Source: Caldilineaceae bacterium (GTDB lineage Bacteria; Chloroflexota; Anaerolineae; Caldilineales; Caldilineaceae). Taken from it: a stretch of 48,727 nucleotides of DNA. Made by a program: the position numbers and the translations under genes. Where the stretch lies: the NCBI GenBank assembly GCA_026708085.1, contig JAPOVP010000184.1, positions 1 through 48,727 on the forward strand, given 5' to 3'. Positions 33,914 through 41,147 of the stretch are shown one piece after another (position 1 is the stretch's first letter; every line of letters starts with the position of its first letter). The notes below the pieces were generated by a model that had not been told where the DNA came from, searched no databases, and saw only the letters and a list, made by a program, of their open reading frames with translations.

Positions 33914-34200
33914 CGAAAAAAGCAAAGTTGACCAATAAACGTCTGGCTGACCTCCAGGCCCTGGAAGAATTGCCAGACGACCAAATCGACACAACCGACA
34001 TCCCCGAAATTCTCGACTGGACGGGGGCCAAGCGCGGCGTCTTCTACCGGCCCGCTAAGCAGCAGATCACGTTGCGCCTGGATGCGGATGTCATTTCATG
34101 GTTCAAAGCCCACGCGCAGGGCGGCCGCGGATACCAGACCGACATCAATCGGGCGCTGCGCGAGCACGTCATACGTTCTGATAGGGGATCCACGTCTTGA
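33910..34200 (+). CDS. BrnA-type antitoxin (DUF4415 family)
   Basis: The 96-residue protein matches the BrnA antitoxin family. An acidic segment reads LEELPDDQIDTTDIPEILDW; RGVFYRPAKQQITLRLDADV then leads into the ribbon-helix-helix, and GYQTDINRALREHV forms the final helix. BrnA normally neutralises the RNase-like toxin BrnT and binds the operon promoter. Here the gene is preceded not by brnT but by a frameshifted CopG-type gene, whose stop overlaps its start in ATGA. It therefore seems to be an orphan transcription factor or a remnant of a toxin-antitoxin locus. Base composition is close to 56% GC and somewhat lower than in the metabolic genes. Confidence 0.82.
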   Translation: MTKKAKLTNKRLADLQALEELPDDQIDTTDIPEILDWTGAKRGVFYRPAKQQITLRLDADVISWFKAHAQGGRGYQTDINRALREHVIRSDRGSTS

Positions 34201-34602
34201 CGTACCGGGAGAACGGTGAGGCTGGCGAACGCCATTCGGATATGCTCAACGGGCCTCCGTGTTTCGAGGTACGCACTTGCCCGTCCCCACCCTGCGGCAG
34301 CCGGACGCTTGCAGTGGTTCCGCTGAAGTCTCCAGAAGGCGGAGTAATGAATCCGGCCTGAGAACCTGAATATCTCGCTGATTCTTTGCGAGGTCCAAAT
34401 GCCAGACTTTCTTTGACAGTTGTTTGACTGGAAAGACCAAAATCGCCGCAACTGACCGGCCTTAACGCCAATTCAGAGGGATTTGGAGCAGAGAATTTGC
34501 TTGACAGTTGTTTGATGGTTGTTTGACTGGAAAGCCGAAATAGCCACAAATCGCGGCCTTTCTTTCCTTCTGGATTCCAATTTCAGGGCGAAGCGAATCA
34601 AC
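34201..34602. other. 402-base non-coding region with a diverged direct repeat
   Basis: No credible gene lies between the BrnA-type gene and the DUF1638 gene. Two related blocks occupy 34413-34486 and 34501-34588. Both start with TTGACAGTTGTTTGA, carry TTTGACTGGAAAG and end near AATTCAG/AATTTCAG. The first half of the region contains nothing I recognise. Confidence 0.6.
34413..34588 (+). repeat. Imperfect tandem repeat of about 75-88 bases
   Basis: Copy 1 (34413-34486) and copy 2 (34501-34588) share the leading 15-mer, then ACTGGAAAG, GGCCTT and CCAATT-type endings in the same order, with insertions in copy 2. It may be the remains of a mobile or regulatory repeat. Confidence 0.45.
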
Positions 34603-35196
34603 GTGAAAATCGGTATCATCGCCTGCGGCGCCATCGTGCGCGAACTGGTCGCCATCGCCAACCGCCGCGGCTGGGACTACGAGTTGACCGCCGTCCCCGC
34701 CCAGCTCCATAACCGCCCCGAACGCATCGCCCCCGCCGTCGGAAAAAAGCTGGACGCCTGGGCGAACCGCTTCGACCGCATCCTCATCGGCTATGCCGAC
34801 TGCGGCACCGTCGGCGCCCTCGATGCTCTGCTCGCCCGCTACCCACACGCCGTGCGCATCCCCGGCCCCCACTGTTACGAGTTCTATGGCGGCGAGCTCT
34901 TTCACCAACAATCCGAGCGCCAGCCCGGCACCTTCTATCTTACCGATTTTCTCGCCCGCCACTACCAAGGCCTTGTTATCGAATCACTGGGCCTCGACCG
35001 CCACCCTGAACTACGTGACACCTTTTTCGGCAACTACGAGGAACTGCTCTATCTCCGTCAAATACCGGACCAGGACGAGAGCGAACGCGCCCGGGAGGCG
35101 GCCGCCAGACTGGGGCTGGCATACAAGGAGGCCGATTCCGGATTGGACGTTTTGGAGGAACGCCTGGTGGAACTGATAGAAAGCGAAAACCGCTGA
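34603..35196 (+). CDS. DUF1638 family protein
   Basis: The 197-residue protein matches the DUF1638 family (PF07796). IGIIACGAIVREL opens the protein, LIGYADCGTVGALDALL lies near residue 63, and IPGPHCYEFYGGELF near residue 86. The conserved Cys, Asp, His and Glu residues suggest a metal or cofactor site. DUF1638 genes are found, to my knowledge, next to corrinoid or methylamine methyltransferases in methanogens and with Virulence_fact and methyltransferase genes in proteobacteria; here a Virulence_fact-methyltransferase fusion lies 1 kb upstream. The start is GTG 34603; a longer frame exists upstream but holds no homology and only rare starts. Its stop is part of a TGACCAC heptad. The biochemical role is unknown. 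Confidence 0.85.
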   Translation: MKIGIIACGAIVRELVAIANRRGWDYELTAVPAQLHNRPERIAPAVGKKLDAWANRFDRILIGYADCGTVGALDALLARYPHAVRIPGPHCYEFYGGELFHQQSERQPGTFYLTDFLARHYQGLVIESLGLDRHPELRDTFFGNYEELLYLRQIPDQDESERAREAAARLGLAYKEADSGLDVLEERLVELIESENR

Positions 35197-35208
35197 CCAC
35201 CGACCACC

Positions 35209-36144
35209 ATGCGCCGAGTCCTCTTTCTTTTCCTTGACGGCGTCGGCTTGGGTCTGGATGATCCGCAGGTCAACCCGCTCGCCGCAGCCGCTCTGCCGAC
35301 TTTTTCCGCGCTGTTCGACGGCCGTCCGCTCACCGCATCCACTGGGCGTTACAGCTGCGGCGACGCCCATCTGATCCCGACCGACGCCCACTTGGGCATA
35401 CAGGGCCGCCCTCAGAGCGCCACCGGCCAGACCGCCATCCTGACCGGCATCAACGCACCGGCCCGCCTGGGGGAACACTACGGTCCGCGACCGGACCAGC
35501 GCGTGCGCGACATCATTGACGAGGCCGGCATCTTCGCCCGGCTCCACGCGGCCGGTCATGCGACCGCTTACGTCAATGCCTACCCCCAAAGCTATTTTGA
35601 CGCCGTCAAGCGGGGCAAACGCCTGTTGAGCGCAGTCCCCTACGCAGCAAAAAGCGGCGGTCTCCGGCTGCGGACATGGAAAGAGATGGTGGCCCAGCAG
35701 GCCCTGTCCGCAAACTTCACCGGCCAGGGCTGGCGCACGCAGTTGGGTTATCCCGATGTGCCGCTTTATTCGCCGCAGGAGGCGGGCGCACAGTTTTGGC
35801 GCCTTGCTCAGCCTGTGCGCTTCGCCTTTTTCGAGCACTGGCAGACCGACTTCCTGGGCCACTACCGCGACCTGCGCGGGGCCGTCGAGGACTTCGAACA
35901 TATAGACGGCTTCCTCGCCGGCCTGCTGGATGTCATGGACTGGCAGGAGACCCTCCTGATAGTCGCCAGCGATCACGGCAACGTGGAGGACTGCACAATC
36001 CGCAAGCATACCGAAAACCAGGCCTTGACCGTTCTCGTCGGCGGGCGTGCCTCGGCCTATGCCCGGCGCGTTCAGCGGCTGGATAATTTTGCCGATATCG
36101 TCGCCGACTTTCTGGATGAAAGGGACATAGTCGGCGGCCACTGA
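35209..36144 (+). CDS. Alkaline-phosphatase-fold metalloenzyme (iPGM/phosphopentomutase-like)
   Basis: This 311-residue protein belongs to the metalloenzyme superfamily of cofactor-independent phosphoglycerate mutases and phosphopentomutases. LFLFLDGVGLG (first metal Asp) opens the protein. QSATGQTAILTGINA near residue 66 carries the candidate Ser/Thr nucleophile. Near the C-terminus, ASDHGNVEDCTIRKHTENQ supplies Asp-His and a second His for metal binding. It is shorter than true iPGM (about 510) and phosphopentomutase (about 390), so it is a family member of unassigned function, possibly a phosphatase or phosphotransferase. It starts 13 bases after the DUF1638 gene within heptad repeats and has no obvious ribosome site, suggesting coupled translation. 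Confidence 0.82.
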   Translation: MRRVLFLFLDGVGLGLDDPQVNPLAAAALPTFSALFDGRPLTASTGRYSCGDAHLIPTDAHLGIQGRPQSATGQTAILTGINAPARLGEHYGPRPDQRVRDIIDEAGIFARLHAAGHATAYVNAYPQSYFDAVKRGKRLLSAVPYAAKSGGLRLRTWKEMVAQQALSANFTGQGWRTQLGYPDVPLYSPQEAGAQFWRLAQPVRFAFFEHWQTDFLGHYRDLRGAVEDFEHIDGFLAGLLDVMDWQETLLIVASDHGNVEDCTIRKHTENQALTVLVGGRASAYARRVQRLDNFADIVADFLDERDIVGGH

Positions 36145-36258
36145 CAAGCCCCCGAGTGACCTAATACCAACCAGCGTTCTGACAGATCGTCCAATATCCA
36201 ACTGCCTGTACCTTTTACCAGCCTTTGCAACACATCAAAACCACAGATTGGAGAAATT

Positions 36259-37167
36259 ATGGAACTGCTGCCCTTTGCCAACCCCGGCCGCTTCTGGAAA
36301 GGGAACCTTCACACCCACTCGACCCGCTCCGACGGGACACAGCCGCCACAGGAGGTCTGCCGGCTCTATCAACAGGGAGGTTATGACTTCATCGCCCTGA
36401 CCGATCACTTCCTGGAACAGTACAGCTTCCCCATCACCGATACGCAGCCGTACCGTTCAGCCGAGTTCACGACCATTATCGGCGCGGAACTGCACAGCGG
36501 GGCCATCGAAAACGGCTCGGTCTGGCATATCGTGGCCGCCGGCCTGCCCTTCGACTTTGCCCCCCCGTCTGCTGAGGAAAGCGGCGCCCAGCTCGCGGCC
36601 AGGGCCATGCAGGCCGGCGCCTTCGTCGGCATCGCCCATCCCCATTGGTACTCGCTTACCGCAGCCGACGTCGACGCTTTGGGTCCGGCACACGCGGTCG
36701 AGGTCTACAACGGCATTGCCGCAGACGCCAACGACCGCGCCGAAAGCTGGCACATCATGGACGTACTTTCGGACAGGCGCCAGCGCTACTTCGCCTACGC
36801 CGCCGACGATGCCCATCTCACCGACAACTACAAGGACTTCCGCCGCGGCTGGGTGCAGGTGAAAGCCGAGGAACTGTCGCCGGAAGCCCTGCTCACGGCC
36901 TTGAAGGCGGGCGCATTCTACTCCAGCACCGGCCCCGAAATCTATGACATCAGCCTCGACCCGGGAGAGCGGCTAACCGTCCACTGTTCGCCCGCTGAAC
37001 GCGTCTTTCTGACCGGTGTCGGCAGCGCCGCCCAGCGTGCCTGGGGCAACGGTCTCACAAGCGCCGAATTCGATCTGTCCGACTGGGACAGCCACTACTG
37101 CAGGGTGACGGTGCGGGACCAGTGGGGCGGCAAAGCGTGGTCGAACCCGATCTGGTTGGAAGAATGA
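36259..37167 (+). CDS. PHP-domain phosphoesterase family protein
   Basis: The 302-residue protein has a PHP metal-dependent phosphoesterase domain: GNLHTHSTRSDG near residue 15, IALTDHF near residue 50, GAELH near residue 75, IAHPHW near residue 120 and a later AADDAH. These His and Asp residues form the trinuclear metal site. PHP proteins remove phosphate from small molecules or, in other families, from nucleic acids. The final 80 residues form a beta-rich extension with ERVFLTGVG. GGAG lies seven bases before the ATG. The stop overlaps the start of the next gene (ATGA), so translation of the kinase is coupled to it. The substrate is unknown. Confidence 0.87.
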   Translation: MELLPFANPGRFWKGNLHTHSTRSDGTQPPQEVCRLYQQGGYDFIALTDHFLEQYSFPITDTQPYRSAEFTTIIGAELHSGAIENGSVWHIVAAGLPFDFAPPSAEESGAQLAARAMQAGAFVGIAHPHWYSLTAADVDALGPAHAVEVYNGIAADANDRAESWHIMDVLSDRRQRYFAYAADDAHLTDNYKDFRRGWVQVKAEELSPEALLTALKAGAFYSSTGPEIYDISLDPGERLTVHCSPAERVFLTGVGSAAQRAWGNGLTSAEFDLSDWDSHYCRVTVRDQWGGKAWSNPIWLEE

Positions 37168-38096
37168 GCGGCAATTCGGATTCGGCCGGTCTGCAGGTCG
37201 ATGTGCTCTGTCTGGGCATCGCCTGCTATGATCTGATTTTCTCGGTCGACCGGCACATCGACGCCGATGAAAAGATGAAAGCGTCCGACCTGACCGCCTG
37301 CGGCGGAGGCATTGCCGCAAATGCGTCCATGACCGTCGCTCGTCTTGGATACTCCGTCGCCTTCGCCGGCTATCTGGGCCAGGATATGTACGGCGACAAT
37401 CATCTCGATGAACTCAACGCCGCCGGCGTCAACACCGAGTATGTCGTCCGCGGCGGATGGCCGACCTCCCTGTCAGCCATCTTCGTCAAGCCGGACGGCT
37501 CCCGTGCGCTCGTCAACTACGGTCTTGGCAGAGAAATGCCGGGCGAGGAGGAATTCCATCTCGAAGACTGCCGCCCGCGCGCGGTTCTGGTGGACGGACA
37601 TTACCACGAGGCAGCCGCGCCCTTGGTCGCCCGCGCCCGCGCCGCCGGCATCCCCACCGTTCTCGATGGCGACACGCTCCATCCCGGCTCGAAAACGCTG
37701 ATGGAAATGGTGGAATTCCTGGTGGTCTCAGAGCACTTTGCCCGGCAGTTCAGCCGACAGGACGACGTGGAGGAGGCCCTGACGCAGCTGAGTTGCTGCG
37801 CGCCCTCGACAATCATCACTCTCGGCGAACGGGGACTGCACTGGCGCAACCGTGCAGACAGCCGCTATGGCACCGGCGTCGGCAGCTACCCGGCCTTTTC
37901 GATCACGGCAGAGGACACCACCGGCGCCGGCGACGCCTTCCACGGCGCCTTCGCCGCCGGCCTTTCACAGGGTATGGCATGGGAGGAACTACTGCGTTTC
38001 TCCTCAGCGGTCGGCGCGCTCTGTTGCACCAGAAAAGGCGCCCGTCTTGGCATCCCAACCGGCCCGGAGGTGGCCGCGTTTCTGGCGCGCAATTGA
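37164..38096 (+). CDS. PfkB-family carbohydrate kinase
   Basis: The 310-residue protein is a ribokinase-like sugar or nucleoside kinase. The N-terminal GIACYDLIFSVD starts the fold, GGGIAANASMTVARLG near residue 50 is the first PfkB signature, and DTTGAGDAFHGAF near residue 251 carries the catalytic Asp257 and the anion hole. The start ATG 37164 overlaps the previous stop (ATGA) and is preferred to the in-frame start at 37122. With the metalloenzyme and PHP genes just upstream, the kinase suggests a pathway of phosphorylation, phosphate transfer and hydrolysis for a sugar or similar compound. The substrate cannot be told. Confidence 0.9.
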   Translation: MSGNSDSAGLQVDVLCLGIACYDLIFSVDRHIDADEKMKASDLTACGGGIAANASMTVARLGYSVAFAGYLGQDMYGDNHLDELNAAGVNTEYVVRGGWPTSLSAIFVKPDGSRALVNYGLGREMPGEEEFHLEDCRPRAVLVDGHYHEAAAPLVARARAAGIPTVLDGDTLHPGSKTLMEMVEFLVVSEHFARQFSRQDDVEEALTQLSCCAPSTIITLGERGLHWRNRADSRYGTGVGSYPAFSITAEDTTGAGDAFHGAFAAGLSQGMAWEELLRFSSAVGALCCTRKGARLGIPTGPEVAAFLARN

Positions 38097-38200
38097 CCAA
38101 CGCCAGCGGTGCGGGGCAAATGACAACTGACCAGAATCGGTCGCTGCCTATCTGCCCTGCCCGACATATTACGTTGCGCGTTTTTCGCCAATTTTCGAGC

Positions 38201-38229
38201 TTGTAAACGATTTAATTTTCTTGTATTGT
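38201..38229 (+). promoter_or_regulatory. Candidate promoter of a leader or small RNA
   Basis: TTGTAA (38201-38206) and TATTGT (38224-38229) are 17 bases apart in unusually AT-rich sequence. A transcript starting near 38236 would meet the terminator at 38305-38334 after about 95 bases. Confidence 0.45.
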
Positions 38230-38304
38230 GTGGTATGTTAGTACTAGAGTATGGTAGTATCTGAATGAGGTATCGTCGACCAAAGGCGGCGGCGACAAAA
38301 AAGG

Positions 38305-38334
38305 GGACGGTTCGACAACCGTCCATTTTATTCG
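38305..38334 (+). terminator. Intrinsic terminator upstream of a PhyH-type gene
   Basis: GGACGGTT (38305-38312) pairs with AACCGTCC (38317-38324) around the loop CGAC, followed by ATTTTATT. A run of A precedes the stem. It lies after a promoter and 120 bases before the next gene, so it may be an attenuator or the end of a small RNA. Confidence 0.7.
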
Positions 38335-38455
38335 TTCCTTTTCTCGCTAGATACCCGATAACATAGGGTCGGCAGAACAAGCTCGACGCACAGCAGTCGA
38401 ACAACAAGGCAACTGTTAGAACATCCCATCCATTACGGTTTCGGGAGGACAGATT

Positions 38456-39322
38456 ATGACGGTAACGGCTCCTGAGCGGCAGTTCGACGACGGCCTTACC
38501 GACGAATTCCCGCCGGATCTCTATGAACCGGCAGGGGTTGTCACAGGTGTCGACGGCTTTGACGCTGTGACCAACGCCCACGTTGCGCAGTTCCACGAGC
38601 AGGGCTTTCTCATTGTCGAGAATGCCTTCAGCGCGCACGAAATGCAGGTGGCGCTGGACGGTCTGTTTCACCTCTTGTCAGGTGAAGTGGAGGAGTTCAA
38701 CGGCGTTCAGTACGAGCGGGCTTCCGCCGGCGTAGCGGTTGAGGAGATGCCGCTTGAAGAGAAGCAGGACTACGTTCGCAAATTCATGAGCTTCGTCGAC
38801 TACGACGAGCGCCTCAACGAGCTCGCGCATCACCCGCTCCTGCTGGCCCTTGTTGAACGCCTCATCGGCGAGTCGCCCGTCCTGTTCCAGAGCATGGCGC
38901 TGCTCAAGCCGCCCCGTCTGGGTCGCGACAAGCCCTGGCACCAGGATGCCGCCTACTTCCAGATCGAACTTGACGCCAAAGTTGTGGGCTGCTGGATCGC
39001 GCTGGACGAGGCCACAATCGAGAACGGCTGCATGGTCATTGCCCCAGGCAGCCATCTCAAAGGTCCCGTCGTTCATTTTCGCAGGCGGGATTGGCAGATC
39101 TGTGACACCGACGTGGACAACAGTGGGGCGATGGCCGTACCGCTGAAACCCGGCGGTCTCCTGATCTTCCAGAGTTTGCTTCACCACGGCACGCCACCCA
39201 ACCAAACCGGGTCGCGCCGCCGCGCGCTGCAGTTCCACTATAGGCCGCAAAGCGCGCCCCTCACCAGCCAAGAGGAAAGACTGGCGATTTTTGGCGGTGA
39301 AGGGTTAGGGGCAGAGTGTTGA
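38456..39322 (+). CDS. Phytanoyl-CoA dioxygenase (PhyH) family protein
   Basis: The 288-residue protein is an Fe(II)/2-oxoglutarate-dependent oxygenase. The metal ligands are visible as His162 and Asp164 in KPWHQDAAYF, and the distal His244 in SLLHHGTPPNQ, followed by the Arg of GSRRRALQFHY for 2-oxoglutarate. GGGAGG lies eight bases before the ATG. About 30 residues before the oxygenase fold (DDGLTDEFPPDLYEPAG) are acidic and of unknown role. It shares the fold with the protein at 23455 but is clearly a different subfamily. Expression may be controlled by the promoter and terminator 120-250 bases upstream. The substrate is unknown. Confidence 0.9.
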   Translation: MTVTAPERQFDDGLTDEFPPDLYEPAGVVTGVDGFDAVTNAHVAQFHEQGFLIVENAFSAHEMQVALDGLFHLLSGEVEEFNGVQYERASAGVAVEEMPLEEKQDYVRKFMSFVDYDERLNELAHHPLLLALVERLIGESPVLFQSMALLKPPRLGRDKPWHQDAAYFQIELDAKVVGCWIALDEATIENGCMVIAPGSHLKGPVVHFRRRDWQICDTDVDNSGAMAVPLKPGGLLIFQSLLHHGTPPNQTGSRRRALQFHYRPQSAPLTSQEERLAIFGGEGLGAEC

Positions 39323-39332
39323 GTTAACCTGA

Positions 39333-39430
<98 letters not shown>

Positions 39431-39715
39431 GTTGGTTATTGTATCGATTGAACTGCGCGCGGTCAAGTGAAGAGGCCGCGTTTCATATCAGAGTCCCACT
39501 CGCTGGGCACGCAAGTCTGTTTTCCCCGATTCAGCTTGCCATAGGCTTTGGCATTCGATCCAGAACGGGTTCTGGTCTCTGGTCACTTTACTCGACTCGA
39601 AAATGCGTCGTGACCGCAGACCGGCTTTTGGCGACCTACTGATCGCCAGGATTTATCAATAAACTTATACTTGACATCCAACACCCAACGCTTAGAGCGG
39701 TCTGGATAGAATAGA

Positions 39716-41032
39716 ATGCACCTGGCTTGCCCCGAATGCGGCGCACCGGTAGAGGTTACCCCGTCGTTCGCGACCTGCCCTGCCTGTAACGCAAATGTCG
39801 CCTCACACTATACGCCCGCCGAAATGACGCGGACGATATATCACCGCGCCCTCGAACATTACTCGATGGGAAATGAAGTGGCCGCGTTGGAGGGGATCGA
39901 CCAGGGCATCTCTCTCTTGGAGGCGCCCGAACTGCACCTGCTGGCGGCTCTCATCTATCGCAAACGCGGCGAATTTAAGGAAATGCGGGAGCACGTGGCC
40001 GCTATCCCCGCCGATGACATACTGCGCAGTGAAGGCGAATGGCTGCTGCGCTCGCACCAGGAGCAGCTCCAGCTGGGACGGCGTGAAGAGGCCCGCCGAC
40101 GCGGCCGCGCCAAAGGCACCCAGCTCGCAGTGGGCAAAGCCAGCCGCCAATTCAGCACAGAATATTACCCTGCTCCACTCGACAAGAAACAGGTCGCAAC
40201 CAAGGCCGTCGCCAAAATACGCCGCAACCGTCTTCCCTGGGCGATTCCCATCGCTATCGTACTGCTGGCTGTCATCTTCTTCTCGCGCGGCTCGGGCGAC
40301 TCTATCCTCACGGCGTTGCAGCAGCTACGCACGATACCGGACCGGCTGACCTCCATCTACGCCTCCTTTACCAGCGACGACTCAGCTGCCGTGCCCAGCA
40401 CAGACGAAGAGTCCGCAACCGGCTTGCAGGTCAACACCAACTCCCAGATAAACACCGCCGCCGTCGAAGAGGCGCCGACGCCCGTGCAGGCCTCTGCCGC
40501 GCCCCCAACGCCCGAGACGCTGCCGACGGCGGCACCGACCCAATCTGTGCCTACCCCCGCTCCTACGGAAAGCCCGTCTCCTGACGTGGCCGCGACAATT
40601 ATCGCGGCGGCACGCGTGCAATCCTTCGATCTCACCACTTTCCTCAATGAACTAGACCGTGCCGACCTGGCCGCCCTCGGCATACAGGCGACGTGGGCCC
40701 CGGATGCGCCCCCCGGCGAGCTGATTCTCCAGGGAATCGTGGCGATGACCTCTGTTCGGATCGAATTGTTGGAGCTGGCAACTGAGATCGAAGGGGTTAC
40801 CTCGATCGACAGTAGCGGGCTGGAGGTGGTCCTGCCCGAAACGTACACAGTCCAGGCAGGCGAAAACCTGCGTCACATCGCACTGCGGTTGTACGGAGAC
40901 CAGGACCGCTGGACGGAGATCTACGAAGCCAACCGCGACCTGGTCGGCGATGATCCCAATAACCTCTGGGTCGGCCTTTCGCTGACGATTCCTCAGGAGG
41001 CGAATTCCCAGCAGGAACAGGTCCAGCAATAA
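39716..41032 (+). CDS. Zinc-ribbon, single-TM, LysM membrane protein
   Basis: The 438-residue protein starts with a two-Cys-pair zinc ribbon (CPECG at residue 5 and CPAC at 22). A helical, tetratricopeptide-like stretch follows (ALEHYSMGNEVAALEGIDQG), then a basic segment and one membrane helix near residue 180 (WAIPIAIVLLAVIFFS). After a long Pro/Thr/Ala/Ser-rich linker come a small BON-like or helical domain and a C-terminal LysM domain (YTVQAGENLRHIALRLYGD, ending SLTIP). LysM binds peptidoglycan or chitin-like glycans. The order suggests a cytoplasmic sensor part joined to an extracytoplasmic glycan-binding part. The start has no strong ribosome site, but the zinc ribbon fixes the N-terminus. 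Function is unknown. Confidence 0.82.
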   Translation: MHLACPECGAPVEVTPSFATCPACNANVASHYTPAEMTRTIYHRALEHYSMGNEVAALEGIDQGISLLEAPELHLLAALIYRKRGEFKEMREHVAAIPADDILRSEGEWLLRSHQEQLQLGRREEARRRGRAKGTQLAVGKASRQFSTEYYPAPLDKKQVATKAVAKIRRNRLPWAIPIAIVLLAVIFFSRGSGDSILTALQQLRTIPDRLTSIYASFTSDDSAAVPSTDEESATGLQVNTNSQINTAAVEEAPTPVQASAAPPTPETLPTAAPTQSVPTPAPTESPSPDVAATIIAAARVQSFDLTTFLNELDRADLAALGIQATWAPDAPPGELILQGIVAMTSVRIELLELATEIEGVTSIDSSGLEVVLPETYTVQAGENLRHIALRLYGDQDRWTEIYEANRDLVGDDPNNLWVGLSLTIPQEANSQQEQVQQ

Positions 41033-41147
41033 GTCGTGTTCCCCGGCGCTCCGCTTCACCCCTGATTCTGTTCTGTTCCCATAATCCGGCCCTGTTCAAA
41101 CACTGGAAGCGCTGCTGTCGACGCATCCGCCCGCGGCGAGAGAACGC

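Larger units (their letters stand above)
38097..38455 (+). other. 359-base non-coding region with promoter and leader
   Basis: The first part holds heptad-like units (TGACAAC at 38121 and TGACCAG at 38128). The middle is AT-rich and contains a promoter (38201-38229). Next comes an intrinsic terminator (38305-38334), and the last 120 bases lead to the PhyH-type gene. No protein-coding frame is convincing. Confidence 0.6.

Noticed and set aside
33643..34200. A complete BrnT-BrnA toxin-antitoxin module
   Set aside because: No BrnT-type (DUF497) frame exists upstream or downstream; only antitoxin-type folds are found.
34413..34506. Two perfect TTGACA sequences taken as -35 promoter boxes
   Set aside because: Neither is followed by a -10-like sequence at 16-18 bases; they are better explained as part of a repeated block.
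35011..36201. A 396-codon minus-strand frame
   Set aside because: Overlaps the DUF1638 and metalloenzyme genes; no domain and no ribosome site.
39671..39676. Perfect TTGACA before the zinc-ribbon/LysM gene
   Set aside because: No -10 box at proper spacing; TAGAAT occurs 30 bases away and touches the start codon.
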